A stretch of 37,352 nt of DNA. Source: Blastocatellia bacterium (GTDB taxonomy: Bacteria; Acidobacteriota; Blastocatellia; Pyrinomonadales; Pyrinomonadaceae). The stretch lies in assembly GCA_016789145.1 (NCBI GenBank), contig JAEUQI010000026.1:1-37352 (forward strand), in the 5' to 3' direction. Made by a program: the position numbers and the translations under genes. The notes beneath the pieces were generated by a model. It saw only the letters and a list, made by a program, of their open reading frames with translations, was not told where the DNA came from and searched no databases. Below are positions 13,454 to 22,643 of the stretch, piece after piece (the first letter of the stretch is position 1; every line of letters begins with the position of its first letter).

Positions 13454-14752
13454 ATGCGAATTGCGGTTATTGGTACAGGTTATGTTGGGCTCGTCTCGGG
13501 AGCTTGTTTTGCCGAATTTGGCGTTGACGTCACATGTGTTGACGTCGACGCAGCAAAGATCGATAAGTTAAAGGCCGGCGGCATCCCGATCTACGAACCT
13601 GGGCTAGATACTATTGTCGCTAAGAATGTTGAGGCCGGACGCCTCCATTTCACCACAGACATCAAGGCTGCGGTCGAACAAGCATTAGTGGTCTTTCTAG
13701 CGGTAGGTACTCCTCCTCTGCCTGATGGAACACCTGACATGAGCTTTTATCGCCAGGCTGCCAAAGATGTTGCTGAGGCGATGAATGGTTACAAGGTGTT
13801 GGTGACAAAATCCACGGTTCCCGTTGGCACAGGGAAATGGCTTCGTGAGTTCGTTCAGGAAAATCTCACTATTGATACGGAATTCGGAGTCGCTTCGAAT
13901 CCAGAATTCCTACGCGAAGGTGCTGCGATCGAGGATTTTATGCGGCCTGACCGCGTCGTCGTCGGAAGTAACGAAGAGCGTGCGATCGAGGTAATGAAGG
14001 AGCTCTATCGCCCTCTATACCTGATCGAGACTCCTGTCGTCATTACATCTCTCGAAGCTGCCGAGTTGATAAAGTATGCGGCAAATGCATTTCTCGCCAC
14101 GAAGATAACGTTCATCAATGAGATCGCGAATCTATGTGATGCGATCGGTTGTGACGTTCACGACGTTGCTCGAGGCATGGGCATGGACAACCGAATCGGC
14201 CGTAAGTTCTTGCACCCCGGCCCCGGCTACGGTGGTTCTTGCTTTCCGAAAGACACGCGTGCTCTTACGACCGTTGCCGACCAGTTCGGTGTCGAGACGC
14301 GTATCGTGGACGCTGTTATCGAAGCCAACGATCGCCAGCGAGACGCCATGATACCGAAGATCGAAAAACTTGTCGGCGACCTTAACGGTAAGAAGATCGG
14401 AGTGCTTGGGCTCTCGTTCAAACCTGAGACCGACGACATGCGCGAATCGCCTGCGATCGAGATCATCGCTGGCATGATCGAACGCGGTGCAACCGTCAAG
14501 GCATTCGACCCTGTCGCTATGGACGAATCGAAGCACTTCATCACCGGCATCGAGTATGCAACAGACGAATATGATGCACTCGACGGAGCCGACGCAATGG
14601 TGATCATCACCGAATGGAATCAGTTTCGGGCTCTTGATTTTGACAAGGTCAAAGCTCTTCTAAACGCACCCAAGATAGCGGACCTTCGCAACATTTACGA
14701 ACCATCGGATATGCGCGAACTCGGTTTTGATTACGTCGGCGTTGGAAGGTAA
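13454..14752 (+). CDS. ugd: UDP-glucose 6-dehydrogenase
   Basis: 432 residues, the usual length of this cytoplasmic enzyme, which oxidises UDP-glucose twice with NAD to UDP-glucuronate, a precursor of acidic polysaccharides. The NAD-binding GTGYVGL is at 7-13, the central domain helix contains EAAELIKYAANAFLATK, and the catalytic cysteine is C263 in GGSCFPKD. The C-terminal UDP-binding domain starts at about residue 310 (GKKIGVLGLSFKPETDD). The conserved NPEFLREG motif is also present. It is followed by a terminator and then by an epimerase gene, a natural pair for making uronic acid or hexosamine precursors, though no glycosyltransferases are in the window. Confidence 0.95.
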   Translation: MRIAVIGTGYVGLVSGACFAEFGVDVTCVDVDAAKIDKLKAGGIPIYEPGLDTIVAKNVEAGRLHFTTDIKAAVEQALVVFLAVGTPPLPDGTPDMSFYRQAAKDVAEAMNGYKVLVTKSTVPVGTGKWLREFVQENLTIDTEFGVASNPEFLREGAAIEDFMRPDRVVVGSNEERAIEVMKELYRPLYLIETPVVITSLEAAELIKYAANAFLATKITFINEIANLCDAIGCDVHDVARGMGMDNRIGRKFLHPGPGYGGSCFPKDTRALTTVADQFGVETRIVDAVIEANDRQRDAMIPKIEKLVGDLNGKKIGVLGLSFKPETDDMRESPAIEIIAGMIERGATVKAFDPVAMDESKHFITGIEYATDEYDALDGADAMVIITEWNQFRALDFDKVKALLNAPKIADLRNIYEPSDMRELGFDYVGVGR

Positions 14753-14773
14753 TATCATTTCATAGTCTTATCT

Positions 14774-14810
14774 CAAGAGATCGACTTGTTCGGTCTCTTG
14801 TTCTTTTTAT
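14774..14810 (+). terminator. Intrinsic terminator after ugd
   Basis: CAAGAGA (14774-14780) pairs with TCTCTTG (14794-14800) and the stem is followed by TTCTTTTTAT. It ends only about five bases ahead of the ATG of the epimerase gene, so the epimerase either relies on read-through or this stem controls its translation. Confidence 0.7.
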
Positions 14811-14815
14811 AGGCC

Positions 14816-15772
14816 ATGGCATTAACTACAAGAGTTCTAGTCACCGGCGGTGCCGGATTCATCGGTTCTAATCTGGCTGACGAATTGATCGTTCAGGGTG
14901 CCCGCGTATCAATAATCGACGATCTTTCAACCGGGAGCATCGAGAACATCAATGATATCACCGGCGATTTCGACTTTGTCGAAGGCAGCATCAACGACAA
15001 CGAGGCTCTTGCACGTGCTATCGAAGGCTGCGAGATCGTCTTTCATCAAGCGGCTCTTCCGAGTGTTCCACGGTCTGTCGAAAATCCCGCCGAGACACAT
15101 TTGGCGTGTGTCGATGGCACGTTCAACGTCCTACGAATAGCAAAAGAATCAGGTGTTCGCAGGATCGTTTATGCCGCGTCTAGCTCAGCTTACGGCGATC
15201 AACCAACTCTGCCAAAGGTCGAATCTATGCGGGCAGATCCGCTTTCGCCCTATGCGGTCGCGAAACTCACCGGCGAACTATACTGCCGTGCCTTTAATAA
15301 CGTCTACGGTCTCGAGACGTTCGCCCTGCGCTATTTTAATGTCTTTGGCCCGAGACAAGACCCATCATCGATGTATTCCGGCGTGATCTCGCGATTTATT
15401 GACTCTCTGATGACCGGCAAGCAGCCTGTGATCTACGGTGATGGCGAACAATCTCGAGACTTCACGTACATAGCGAACGTAGTTAACGCCAATATCGCGG
15501 CGGCTCAGGCGACAAGCGGTTATGGTATGACGATGAATGTCGCCAACGGCGACCGCATTTCGCTAAATCAGCTGCTTGACACGCTCAAGATGATAACCGG
15601 CAATGAGGATGTCCAAGCGGATTACCAGGCGGCCCGCAGCGGTGACGTAAGGCATTCGCAAGCTGACAACACTCTAGCCGTCGAGCACCTTGGTTATAGA
15701 GAATTAGTCGGTCTTGAGGAAGGCCTGAGACGGACGATCGACTGGTGGAAGTCCAGCCGATTCGCCGCCTGA
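14816..15772 (+). CDS. NAD-dependent nucleotide-sugar epimerase/dehydratase
   Basis: 318-residue extended short-chain dehydrogenase of the GalE/WbpP group. The Rossmann motif GGAGFIGSN lies at 11-19, an active-site Ser-Ser-Ser in YAASSSAYGD, and the catalytic YAVAK with Y146 and K150. The segment RYFNVFGPRQDPSSMYSGVI and the nucleotide-binding VIYGDGEQSRDFTYI are typical for UDP-N-acetylglucosamine or UDP-glucose/glucuronate 4-epimerases. Given the neighbouring ugd, UDP-glucuronate or UDP-hexosamine is a likely substrate, but this is inference. The ribosome-binding site (TAGGCC) is poor and a terminator stem lies just before the start. Confidence 0.9.
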   Translation: MALTTRVLVTGGAGFIGSNLADELIVQGARVSIIDDLSTGSIENINDITGDFDFVEGSINDNEALARAIEGCEIVFHQAALPSVPRSVENPAETHLACVDGTFNVLRIAKESGVRRIVYAASSSAYGDQPTLPKVESMRADPLSPYAVAKLTGELYCRAFNNVYGLETFALRYFNVFGPRQDPSSMYSGVISRFIDSLMTGKQPVIYGDGEQSRDFTYIANVVNANIAAAQATSGYGMTMNVANGDRISLNQLLDTLKMITGNEDVQADYQAARSGDVRHSQADNTLAVEHLGYRELVGLEEGLRRTIDWWKSSRFAA

Positions 15773-15775
15773 CGC

Positions 15776-16507
15776 TTATTTTGCCAATGTGAAGACATCC
15801 GAAGAGATCGTTGTATTAATAGCGATCTCTTTTGCTTTGAAACTACAGTATGCCGTGATCTGCCCCAGGTCGAAACGTTGAGCAAACTTTTCAGGAACAA
15901 AAACTCCTTCGAGATCCCGATATTTGTCGATCTCTACAGACGTGGTGCCCGGCATTCCATTGAATTCGAACGCTGACTCGTATCCCTTTACCTGATTAGT
16001 CTTGGTATCAATATAAAAGTCAGTATAGTTGCCGTCAGGAGCCGTAATGCGGAAGCCTGACTTCCCTTTCGCAGTCGCGGGCAACGCATTTATTGGATAG
16101 GCCGCGTCACCGATTCGGCCGAGAACATAGAAACCCGTACGATCCAGCGGCGGCAGCTTGAACGCTCCCTGACCGTTTGTGAGCGTCTGAGTGCCGTCGT
16201 AGATCTGTTTGATCGGCTGAAATGGATTATTGAGGTCAATGCGATATTTCTCACCGGAAAAGACCATCGCAAATGTTGCCGGAACAGCTTGGCCAAAGGC
16301 ATTTACATCCACGCTTCCGCTCAATGTGAGTGACTTCAGTTGCTTAAGCTTGTCACCGCCGTGGGCTTTCAGAACGACCGAAGCCAGTTCGCGAGCGGCC
16401 TTATCAGCGGCAGCGGTGTCGGGCTTAGACACCAATTTCGCTGATGGCTGGCCAAAGCTAGCAAACGCCAATACAAGCAAAAGGACTAACAAAAATGAGA
16501 TCTTCAT
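15776..16507 (-). CDS. Secreted LolA/LppX-like protein of unknown function
   Basis: 243 residues with a clear signal peptide (1-19, AFASFG). The mature part begins with an Ala/Lys/Asp-rich helix and VVLKAHGGDKLKQLKSLTLSGSV, a pattern common in Acidobacteriota exported proteins with a LolA/outer-membrane lipoprotein carrier-like beta-sheet. Later segments (KYRIDLNNPFQPIKQIYDGT, FRITAPDGNYTDFYIDTKTN) match the expected up-down sheet. It converges with the epimerase gene with only 3 bp between stop codons. A role in binding lipids is suggested by the fold resemblance only. Confidence 0.75.
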   Translation of the reverse strand: MKISFLLVLLLVLAFASFGQPSAKLVSKPDTAAADKAARELASVVLKAHGGDKLKQLKSLTLSGSVDVNAFGQAVPATFAMVFSGEKYRIDLNNPFQPIKQIYDGTQTLTNGQGAFKLPPLDRTGFYVLGRIGDAAYPINALPATAKGKSGFRITAPDGNYTDFYIDTKTNQVKGYESAFEFNGMPGTTSVEIDKYRDLEGVFVPEKFAQRFDLGQITAYCSFKAKEIAINTTISSDVFTLAK

Positions 16508-16542
16508 ATAATTTGCTTCGAAACCCTATTGTACTTCGTTTC

Positions 16543-16581
16543 AAAAAAAGAGGCGAGAGATGCCTAAGCACCGCTCACCTC
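16543..16581 (-). terminator. Intrinsic terminator after the TonB-type receptor
   Basis: In the minus-strand RNA GAGGUGAG (complement of 16574-16581) pairs with CUCGCCUC (complement of 16550-16557), 8 bp with one G-U pair, followed directly by seven U (16549-16543). It sits about 25 bp after the receptor stop and ahead of the LolA-like gene. Confidence 0.75.
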
Positions 16582-16604
16582 TAGCTTTTCCGGAGGGAAA
16601 AAAC

Positions 16605-19600
16605 TTACCAGTTGAATCGAACGGACAAGTCGACACGACGATTAGCCGAACCACCGCCTCCGCCGCCAAATCCGCCAAATCCGCCTGCTGTCGATCGCGA
16701 TCGTCCAAATGATGGTGAGGTCAGCGACCCTACCGGCGAACTAAGGTTCACGTTGTTGAACAAATTCTGGATGTTCACGCCAAACGTCAGATTGTACGGG
16801 TTGCGATTGTCACCGCCGCCACCGAACATTCCGCCCATGCCGCCCATGCCGCCGCCGCGGTTACCACCGCCGCCGCGATTGCCGCCCATCGCACCGCCGT
16901 CACCCGCCCGTGGGGCATTACCGCCTGTAGAAGCTGTCGCATCCTGCTTCTTGCCGCCAAAACCGAACGTTTTTGTCAGGTTAAGGTTCACAGAGACCGT
17001 TCCCGGACCTTTTCCGTAATTTCGCGGAATTATGGTTGTTTCAGGATTAGACACACCGCTGATATCACACCAGTCCGCAGTCAAACCTAACTGCTGACAT
17101 TTCGACGCAACAGCCGAATACGTTGGCCTGTCAAAGAACAACGAATCGTAGTTCGAATCGACGCCCGATGTGATGTTAAAACGTCGTCCGGACGATGCGA
17201 AGACGATCGTGTTAGCTCGGAAGCCCCAAGGCAACGTTGCCGAGCCTACCATAAACACCGAGTGACGCGAGTTGAATGCTGATGGAGCATATTCGTTGCT
17301 GGTGTCATAACTGTATGCCGGGAAACCGACTGTGTTGGCACTGAATCGAGGGCTATTTAGACTGTCGGTATCGCCCTTTGCGTACGAAAGCGTGTAACCG
17401 CCGTTGATCGTAAACCTAGTGTTGATCGTCGAGCGAAGGTTGAAATTCAGGAACTGCGAATTTGAATAACCGCTCGATTCGACCAAATAGATATTTCCCT
17501 GCGTCGGATCCGGACGAAGTGCCTGGACCTGAGCTGTCGTTAGTCCGGCAGGGCAAGCTGCGATAGACGGACAGACAGGTGCATTAATATTTCGGGTCCT
17601 GAGCGTATGCAGCGAACGGGACTGAGTGAATGTCGCGCTGAATACGGTCTTAGCATTTATCTGACGCTCAACACTGATCGCGGACTGCATCGAATAGGGA
17701 GCGTTAAGATCGTCGGCGATCCGATAAGGGATGCTTGCCAACGGAGTTATTGCACCTAATTGGGCTGCGGTCGGAACGTTGGTGACGCCATTGAGCGTGA
17801 ATACCGGCTGACCGAGTATGTTGGCAGTGTTTTGAGTTACCAAATAGGTCAACTGCGAAACGCCATCTTGACGGCGAGCCCTGAGAGTTTGGCCTTCATT
17901 AAAACGGTCATAGAAGAACCCGAATCCACCACGGAACACGGTCTTCGGGGCCTTTGCACCACCGGCACCGGGCGACCATGCAAAGCCGAATCGAGGAGCA
18001 AAATTGAAATTGTCCGAAATGTTCGACTGATTCTCATAGCGCAAGCCAAAACTCAGCGTGAGGTCCTGGCGAACTTTCCAATCGTCCGTAATGAACGGGC
18101 TGATGTCGAACTGACTAACCTCTGCAAGCGGATTGCCCGTCGTCAGGCTAAACTGATTCGGATTGTATCGCGGATCAGGATTGCCGAGCAGTTTCTGTCG
18201 ATACTGGTTGATCGAGCTAACAAAAAAGTCGTCGGATGGATCGGCTGGCGTTCCATTGTTATCGAGAAATCCGGAAAACGTGAACGTTCCGCCGTAGCCG
18301 GACTCTGAGCGATCTTCGATCGAGTTGTTACGCATACGCACCCCGAACTTGATGCCATGCTCACCACCTTTGCCGAGCGAAGTGGTCGTCGTGTTCGTTA
18401 ACTCCCACCGACGCGAGCGATTGTAGCTCATTCCGACCTGAGCACCGCCGCCGGTGAAGGCGCTCGACACATTGATCGTCGGGATCGAGTTGTCGCCGGT
18501 CTGTTCGCGGTCATTAGCTTCGAACGAAAATCGTGTTTCGTTCACTGTCTTTGCATTCAAGATCGCAGTTTCGGTAACCCTGATCTCATTCTGGGTAAAT
18601 AGACTTTCCGAAGCACGCGATGGCAATGAAAAGCCGCCTATACCCTGATTGTCCGATTTGTTTCTGGAGTAGCCATAGCGGACGGTCAGCGTATTGTTGT
18701 CGTTGATCGCAAAATCCACACGCGGCCCGATCGAGAATCGTCGTGTCGGAACGGTCACGTCTTGGCTAAAATTGACAATATTCAGTCCTTGATCCAAGAT
18801 CACCGCCGATACCACGGCATTCTCGTCGCGCTCATTTTGGTTAATATCAACAAAGAACGAAGACTTTTTCGATTGGATCGGGCCGCTAACGAAACCGCCG
18901 TAGCTGCGGACCTGGCTCGGGGCTCGATTCGCGGCAAAAGGATTTCGCGAGTTCAGGCTCTCGTCATTAAAGTTGAAGTTAGCACCGCCGCGAAACTTGT
19001 CGTAACCTGGCTTGGTCAACACGTCGATACGACCAAATCCGATACGATCGAACTCAGCTGAGAACGGATTTTGGTTGATACGGATCTCGCGGATCGAATC
19101 TTTTGGCGGTAAGCGTCCGCCCGAAAATCCATCAATGCTGATCTGACCACCGTCAGGACCTGCCGCCGAACCAGCAAGAGCTTGCAGCGCCGCCTCTAAT
19201 TCGTCCGGATCGTCAGGAAGTGAATCGAGATCCTTCCCTTTTAGGACAGTCGCACTTGCATTGCTGTCCGAATCATTTGAGATCGTCTCTCCGACCGCGA
19301 CATCAAGCGTTTCCTCAACGCCGGAGACGGTCAAGACGACGATAAGCTCGTTCTTTTCACCGGCAGCAACGACAACTTCCGTATTTTCGTAAAGTGCGAA
19401 TTTAGGAGCGATCGCCTTAACCGTGTATGTGCCCGGCGTTAGAGTAGTAATGTTATATTCGCCGCGGGCGTTAGAGATCGATTGCTTTTGCTTTCCGGTG
19501 CTGTCGATCGCAGTAACGGTTGCTCCAACGACTACCGCCCCGAGCGAATCGGTGACTTGGCCGCTGATACTTCCCGGCTGCTGAGCAAATGTCGAACTCG

Positions 19601-19649
19601 CCATCGCAAGTATCGCTATAGATAAAAATAAACTGTATAAAGTTCGCAT
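16605..19649 (-). CDS. TonB-dependent receptor-like outer membrane protein with carboxypeptidase-regulatory domain
   Basis: 1014 residues with a signal peptide (1-23, SSTFAQ), a carboxypeptidase-regulatory-like Ig domain (about 27-110, GSISGQVTDSLGAVVVGATV), a plug-like region (about 130-215, with DSLPDDPDELEAALQALAG and IREIRINQNPFSAEFD) and a long beta-barrel ending in VRFNW, the aromatic C-terminus of outer membrane proteins. This is the Oar-like class that is expanded in Acidobacteriota. No clear TonB box is seen. Near the end (about 900-960, plus strand 16800-16930) there is a Gly/Met/Arg-rich insertion with repeated GGMGGM and NRGGGGN units. A large transport or adhesion role at the outer membrane is likely; the substrate is unknown. 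Confidence 0.88.
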   Translation of the reverse strand: MRTLYSLFLSIAILAMASSTFAQQPGSISGQVTDSLGAVVVGATVTAIDSTGKQKQSISNARGEYNITTLTPGTYTVKAIAPKFALYENTEVVVAAGEKNELIVVLTVSGVEETLDVAVGETISNDSDSNASATVLKGKDLDSLPDDPDELEAALQALAGSAAGPDGGQISIDGFSGGRLPPKDSIREIRINQNPFSAEFDRIGFGRIDVLTKPGYDKFRGGANFNFNDESLNSRNPFAANRAPSQVRSYGGFVSGPIQSKKSSFFVDINQNERDENAVVSAVILDQGLNIVNFSQDVTVPTRRFSIGPRVDFAINDNNTLTVRYGYSRNKSDNQGIGGFSLPSRASESLFTQNEIRVTETAILNAKTVNETRFSFEANDREQTGDNSIPTINVSSAFTGGGAQVGMSYNRSRRWELTNTTTTSLGKGGEHGIKFGVRMRNNSIEDRSESGYGGTFTFSGFLDNNGTPADPSDDFFVSSINQYRQKLLGNPDPRYNPNQFSLTTGNPLAEVSQFDISPFITDDWKVRQDLTLSFGLRYENQSNISDNFNFAPRFGFAWSPGAGGAKAPKTVFRGGFGFFYDRFNEGQTLRARRQDGVSQLTYLVTQNTANILGQPVFTLNGVTNVPTAAQLGAITPLASIPYRIADDLNAPYSMQSAISVERQINAKTVFSATFTQSRSLHTLRTRNINAPVCPSIAACPAGLTTAQVQALRPDPTQGNIYLVESSGYSNSQFLNFNLRSTINTRFTINGGYTLSYAKGDTDSLNSPRFSANTVGFPAYSYDTSNEYAPSAFNSRHSVFMVGSATLPWGFRANTIVFASSGRRFNITSGVDSNYDSLFFDRPTYSAVASKCQQLGLTADWCDISGVSNPETTIIPRNYGKGPGTVSVNLNLTKTFGFGGKKQDATASTGGNAPRAGDGGAMGGNRGGGGNRGGGMGGMGGMFGGGGDNRNPYNLTFGVNIQNLFNNVNLSSPVGSLTSPSFGRSRSTAGGFGGFGGGGGGSANRRVDLSVRFNW

Positions 19650-19665
19650 GATTCCCTTCCGATAT

Positions 19666-19696
19666 AAAACACCGCCGTCACAGAATTCGTGACGGC
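19666..19696 (-). terminator. Hairpin after the DUF5666 gene
   Basis: GCCGTCAC (19674-19681) and GTGACGGC (19689-19696) form an 8-bp perfect stem with a 7-nt loop. On the minus strand it is followed by GGTG and four T, a modest terminator between the DUF5666 gene and the receptor gene. Confidence 0.5.
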
Positions 19697-19715
19697 AGAA
19701 ATATAGTTTGCCGCT

Positions 19716-20915
19716 TTACGGCATATTAAATCCGTCTAAGCCCGGTATATTAAGCCCCGGCTGCGTTGCACCGCGACCGCCGCCTTGACCGCCACCCATT
19801 GCAGCACGCATCTCTGCCATTCGAACGAATGGTTCAACGCCGGCAAGCAGCTTGATCGCTCTTATCTTTTCCTCAGGCTTCGTTTTTGAGCTCGATACCG
19901 CGATCATGTCTCCGACCTTAAGGTCAGCCGCACCGATCGTCGGAAATCGCTCTAGCATTTCATCAATTCCGCCACGAGGGCCACCGCCCGCACCGCCTAT
20001 TCCGCCCGGGCGTTGGCCGCCCTGTCCGGGCTGTCCGCCTCCTGCCGGCTGTCCGCCGGTTGGTGGACCACCTGCTCCGGGAGCTCCGCCGCCCGCCATC
20101 GGCCCGCCGGCCAAACGCTCAGCGAATTCGGGCGGAAACCGCTTCATCGTCGAAGCCGATGCAAAGGAGATCGTCAGGTCTCTCTTGGATATACGGTCCG
20201 TGATCACGACCTCGTTCGTTGCGGCATCGATCGACTTGACCGTGCCGACGACCTGCTGAAAGGCTCCTGTCAGGATGACTTCCGCGGCGAAGCTCGTGCC
20301 GTCGGCACTTCGATCGCCTTTGGCACGAATACTGTCACCAACCGTAAGATCGGCGAATGTGCCTACTTTCGCATCTGAAAACTTAAATGAATCGGCCGAA
20401 TATCGGCGAAACGTTGCATCAGCCTTAGGCGTAAGTACGGTCTTTGTAGTAGCCATCATGCCGGGGACGTCGATGGTCACTTGATTTGTTTGCGGATTGA
20501 TCGCCGCGATAGTGCCGGAGATCCCTCTCGTTCGCCATTCTGCCGCTTCTTTCGCGTTCCTTTGGGCGATCTCGGATTTCGACATCAAGTACACGCGAAT
20601 AGCCGGAACCGTTTTGCCGTCTTCCGATGGGAAACCACTAACCAGGACCTTGTCGCCCGCAGAAATGTCTGAGAATGACGAAGGCGTCATCTTTTTCGGG
20701 TCGTCTGCGGCGGCTTTCTTAAAATCTGTCTTATCGGATACCGTTGCAGTGATCTCACCTGTAGCCGCCTTTATTTTGATTGACGAAGTATCAACTGACA
20801 CAACATCACCGCTGATCATCTTCGGCTTCATGGTGTCGGAACCTTGTCCGAAGACGATGGTCACCGATCCAATAACAAAAATTCCAAATAAGAATGTACA
20901 AGTGCGTCTAAGCAT
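19716..20915 (-). CDS. Secreted DUF5666 repeat protein with Gly/Pro-rich linker
   Basis: 399 residues: signal peptide (1-23), then three related small beta-barrel (OB-like, DUF5666-type) repeats starting at about 34 (ISGDVVSVDTSSIKI), 132 (ISGTIAAINPQTNQVTI) and 222 (VVGTVKSIDAATNEVVI). Each contains a turn of the form GDKV or GDSI. Between 267 and 317 a low-complexity linker of Gly, Pro and Gln repeats interrupts the third repeat region, and the C-terminus is again Gly-rich (GGGQGGGRGATQPG). It lies just upstream of the TonB-type receptor whose C-terminus has a similar Gly-rich run. Function unknown. Confidence 0.8.
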   Translation of the reverse strand: MLRRTCTFLFGIFVIGSVTIVFGQGSDTMKPKMISGDVVSVDTSSIKIKAATGEITATVSDKTDFKKAAADDPKKMTPSSFSDISAGDKVLVSGFPSEDGKTVPAIRVYLMSKSEIAQRNAKEAAEWRTRGISGTIAAINPQTNQVTIDVPGMMATTKTVLTPKADATFRRYSADSFKFSDAKVGTFADLTVGDSIRAKGDRSADGTSFAAEVILTGAFQQVVGTVKSIDAATNEVVITDRISKRDLTISFASASTMKRFPPEFAERLAGGPMAGGGAPGAGGPPTGGQPAGGGQPGQGGQRPGGIGGAGGGPRGGIDEMLERFPTIGAADLKVGDMIAVSSSKTKPEEKIRAIKLLAGVEPFVRMAEMRAAMGGGQGGGRGATQPGLNIPGLDGFNMP

Positions 20916-21076
20916 TAGAGTGCCTCACTAAAACAAACTGCCCGTAAAGTTAGTAGTATACGTACGAAATCCTAGAATGGATTCGACCCATAACACTAAG
21001 ACGAAGATTCTATCAGTAAGGTTCCCGCGTGATTGTAAAGAAATGTAAAATAATGCAATTAAGTGACTTACGAGAT

Positions 21077-22051
21077 TTAGATTGCATTTGCACGGGGCAA
21101 GCTGGCGGATGCAGAGGAAGAACGTTTAGGCTCGCGACGAGCCGTCAGAACCAGGCCTATCCCGACCGCAAAAATGGTAAATAGGGCAAGCACCCAAACG
21201 TAAGGCAGTGAGAGCAAAACTGTCCAAAAGACGACGCCGGAAACGACCGCTAATGTCTCTGAACGATTGTTTGCGGGGAAAAAGCGCTTTTGAATGATCT
21301 TGCCGACAGCAACTTGCAGCGAAACGCGGCCAAAAAGATACCCAAAGAGGAAAAGAAGCATCACCATCGCAGCAACCGTCGCGCTCAGTATGGTCGGCAG
21401 CCAGACAGCCGCGACGATCATCAAAACTAACCCAAGCAGGAAGCCGCCTGCGCCGATCGCGCAGACCTTGACGAACGAAAGCTGGACCTTTGTGACCGAA
21501 CGGCTTACTGCTCCGGGAGCGATGGTCATAACTACCAAAGAAATAACGAACCAAAGCAGCGTCACAAAGATCCGCTGGACGAAATAGCTGACGGAAAACG
21601 AAGGCGAAAACAACGTTGACGGTTGCTGGGCATACCCTTTGATCTCGTCTTCAAGCACGCCGAACATTACGGTTTCCTTGCCTTCTTCGCGAAGCGGCAA
21701 CTGACTTTTCGGCTTATAACTGCCGCCAAAAATGATAACGTCACCGCCAATGTAGGCGTTTTCTTCTTGGATCACATTGCCGCCAATGGTCGCCACATCG
21801 CCTTCGACGCGACCTTCGACGGTCACGTCGCCGCCGATCGCGAGCACACCCTTGGCCTGCCGCTTAACGATCACGTTCTTGCCAAAAACATAAACCTCTT
21901 GCTCCGGCGCGTTTTGTACGATAACGGTCGTATCATCATCCGAGACCGAAATCTCCGGATTCGCATAGGAGACCGTCGCTAAAGTAGCAAAGAAGATGGC
22001 GACAAGAATTGATCTGAATGGAGTCTGGATAAGGGGACGAAGAGTGTTCAC
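21077..22051 (-). CDS. Membrane protein with polymer-forming (bactofilin-like) N-terminal domain
   Basis: 324 residues. After a signal peptide (1-30) the segment VYVFGKNVIVKRQAKGVLAI and GDVTVEGRVEGDVATIGGNV shows the repeated right-handed-helix pattern of bactofilin/polymer-forming domains, with GGDVTVEG and GGDVIIFGG repeats. The C-terminal half has about four membrane helices (roughly 160-185, 195-225, 225-245, 265-305). It follows the anti-sigma gene by 19 bp, making a sigma, anti-sigma, membrane protein unit, so it is probably part of the regulated envelope response. Its precise job is unknown. Confidence 0.78.
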   Translation of the reverse strand: MNTLRPLIQTPFRSILVAIFFATLATVSYANPEISVSDDDTTVIVQNAPEQEVYVFGKNVIVKRQAKGVLAIGGDVTVEGRVEGDVATIGGNVIQEENAYIGGDVIIFGGSYKPKSQLPLREEGKETVMFGVLEDEIKGYAQQPSTLFSPSFSVSYFVQRIFVTLLWFVISLVVMTIAPGAVSRSVTKVQLSFVKVCAIGAGGFLLGLVLMIVAAVWLPTILSATVAAMVMLLFLFGYLFGRVSLQVAVGKIIQKRFFPANNRSETLAVVSGVVFWTVLLSLPYVWVLALFTIFAVGIGLVLTARREPKRSSSASASLPRANAI

Positions 22052-22070
22052 CTTGATGTCGAAACCTCCG

Positions 22071-22643
22071 TTATGTCCGACGCAGACGCATCAACACGCG
22101 CCCCATCGAATAGAGTATCGGCACACAAACGAGAGCAGGCACGAGTAGCAGGAAAGTCGAACCTTCTAAAGGAGCTGCGACGTTTCTCAAAACTATAGAA
22201 AGCCCAATAAAGAATGAACTAACCACACGAAAAACGACCGCTAGGATAGACGCAAGGGCGTCAAATGATTGAGAAAGCCCGTGGAACATTCCGGAGGCTT
22301 CGGCTCCTAAGGCAAACAGGCAAAACAGTGCGACCGCAGCTACCAGAAATAAGGCATTGAACTGCTCGTTCTTGCTGCGTAGCCCGGAAACATTGCTTTC
22401 TGCCGTAACGACGATACGCTTGGCAAAATCATTAGGAAGCGGCAACTCGGCATGCCGGCCAACGCCGGTTTCGAGCATTTGTAGGAATCGTTTCTGTAGA
22501 TTTAGCTCATTGGTGCAGTGAGAACAAACGGCCAGATGCTCATCAACAAGACGCTCGACATCGGCAGTGAGCTCGCCGTCGAGGTATGCAGCAAGGTCGA
22601 AGCTGCCGCATTTTTCTATGTTGTTCGAAACTTCGTTCATCAT
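22071..22643 (-). CDS. Zinc-finger anti-sigma factor
   Basis: 190-residue membrane anti-sigma factor of the zf-HC2 type. The N-terminal anti-sigma domain has FDLAAYLDGELTADVERLVDEH followed by the ligand motif HLAVCSHC (H, C, C), preceded by the extra Cys in EKCGSFD. Two hydrophobic stretches follow at about 95-118 and 125-185, placing the C-terminal half in the membrane. Its ATG overlaps the stop codon of the sigma factor gene in the form TAATG, so it is translated in step with its partner. It is expected to hold the ECF sigma factor inactive until an envelope signal arrives. Confidence 0.87.
   Translation of the reverse strand: MMNEVSNNIEKCGSFDLAAYLDGELTADVERLVDEHLAVCSHCTNELNLQKRFLQMLETGVGRHAELPLPNDFAKRIVVTAESNVSGLRSKNEQFNALFLVAAVALFCLFALGAEASGMFHGLSQSFDALASILAVVFRVVSSFFIGLSIVLRNVAAPLEGSTFLLLVPALVCVPILYSMGRVLMRLRRT

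Noticed and set aside
16612..17019. Pro-rich plus-strand frame of 135 codons
   Set aside because: It mirrors the Gly-rich insertion of the receptor on the other strand.
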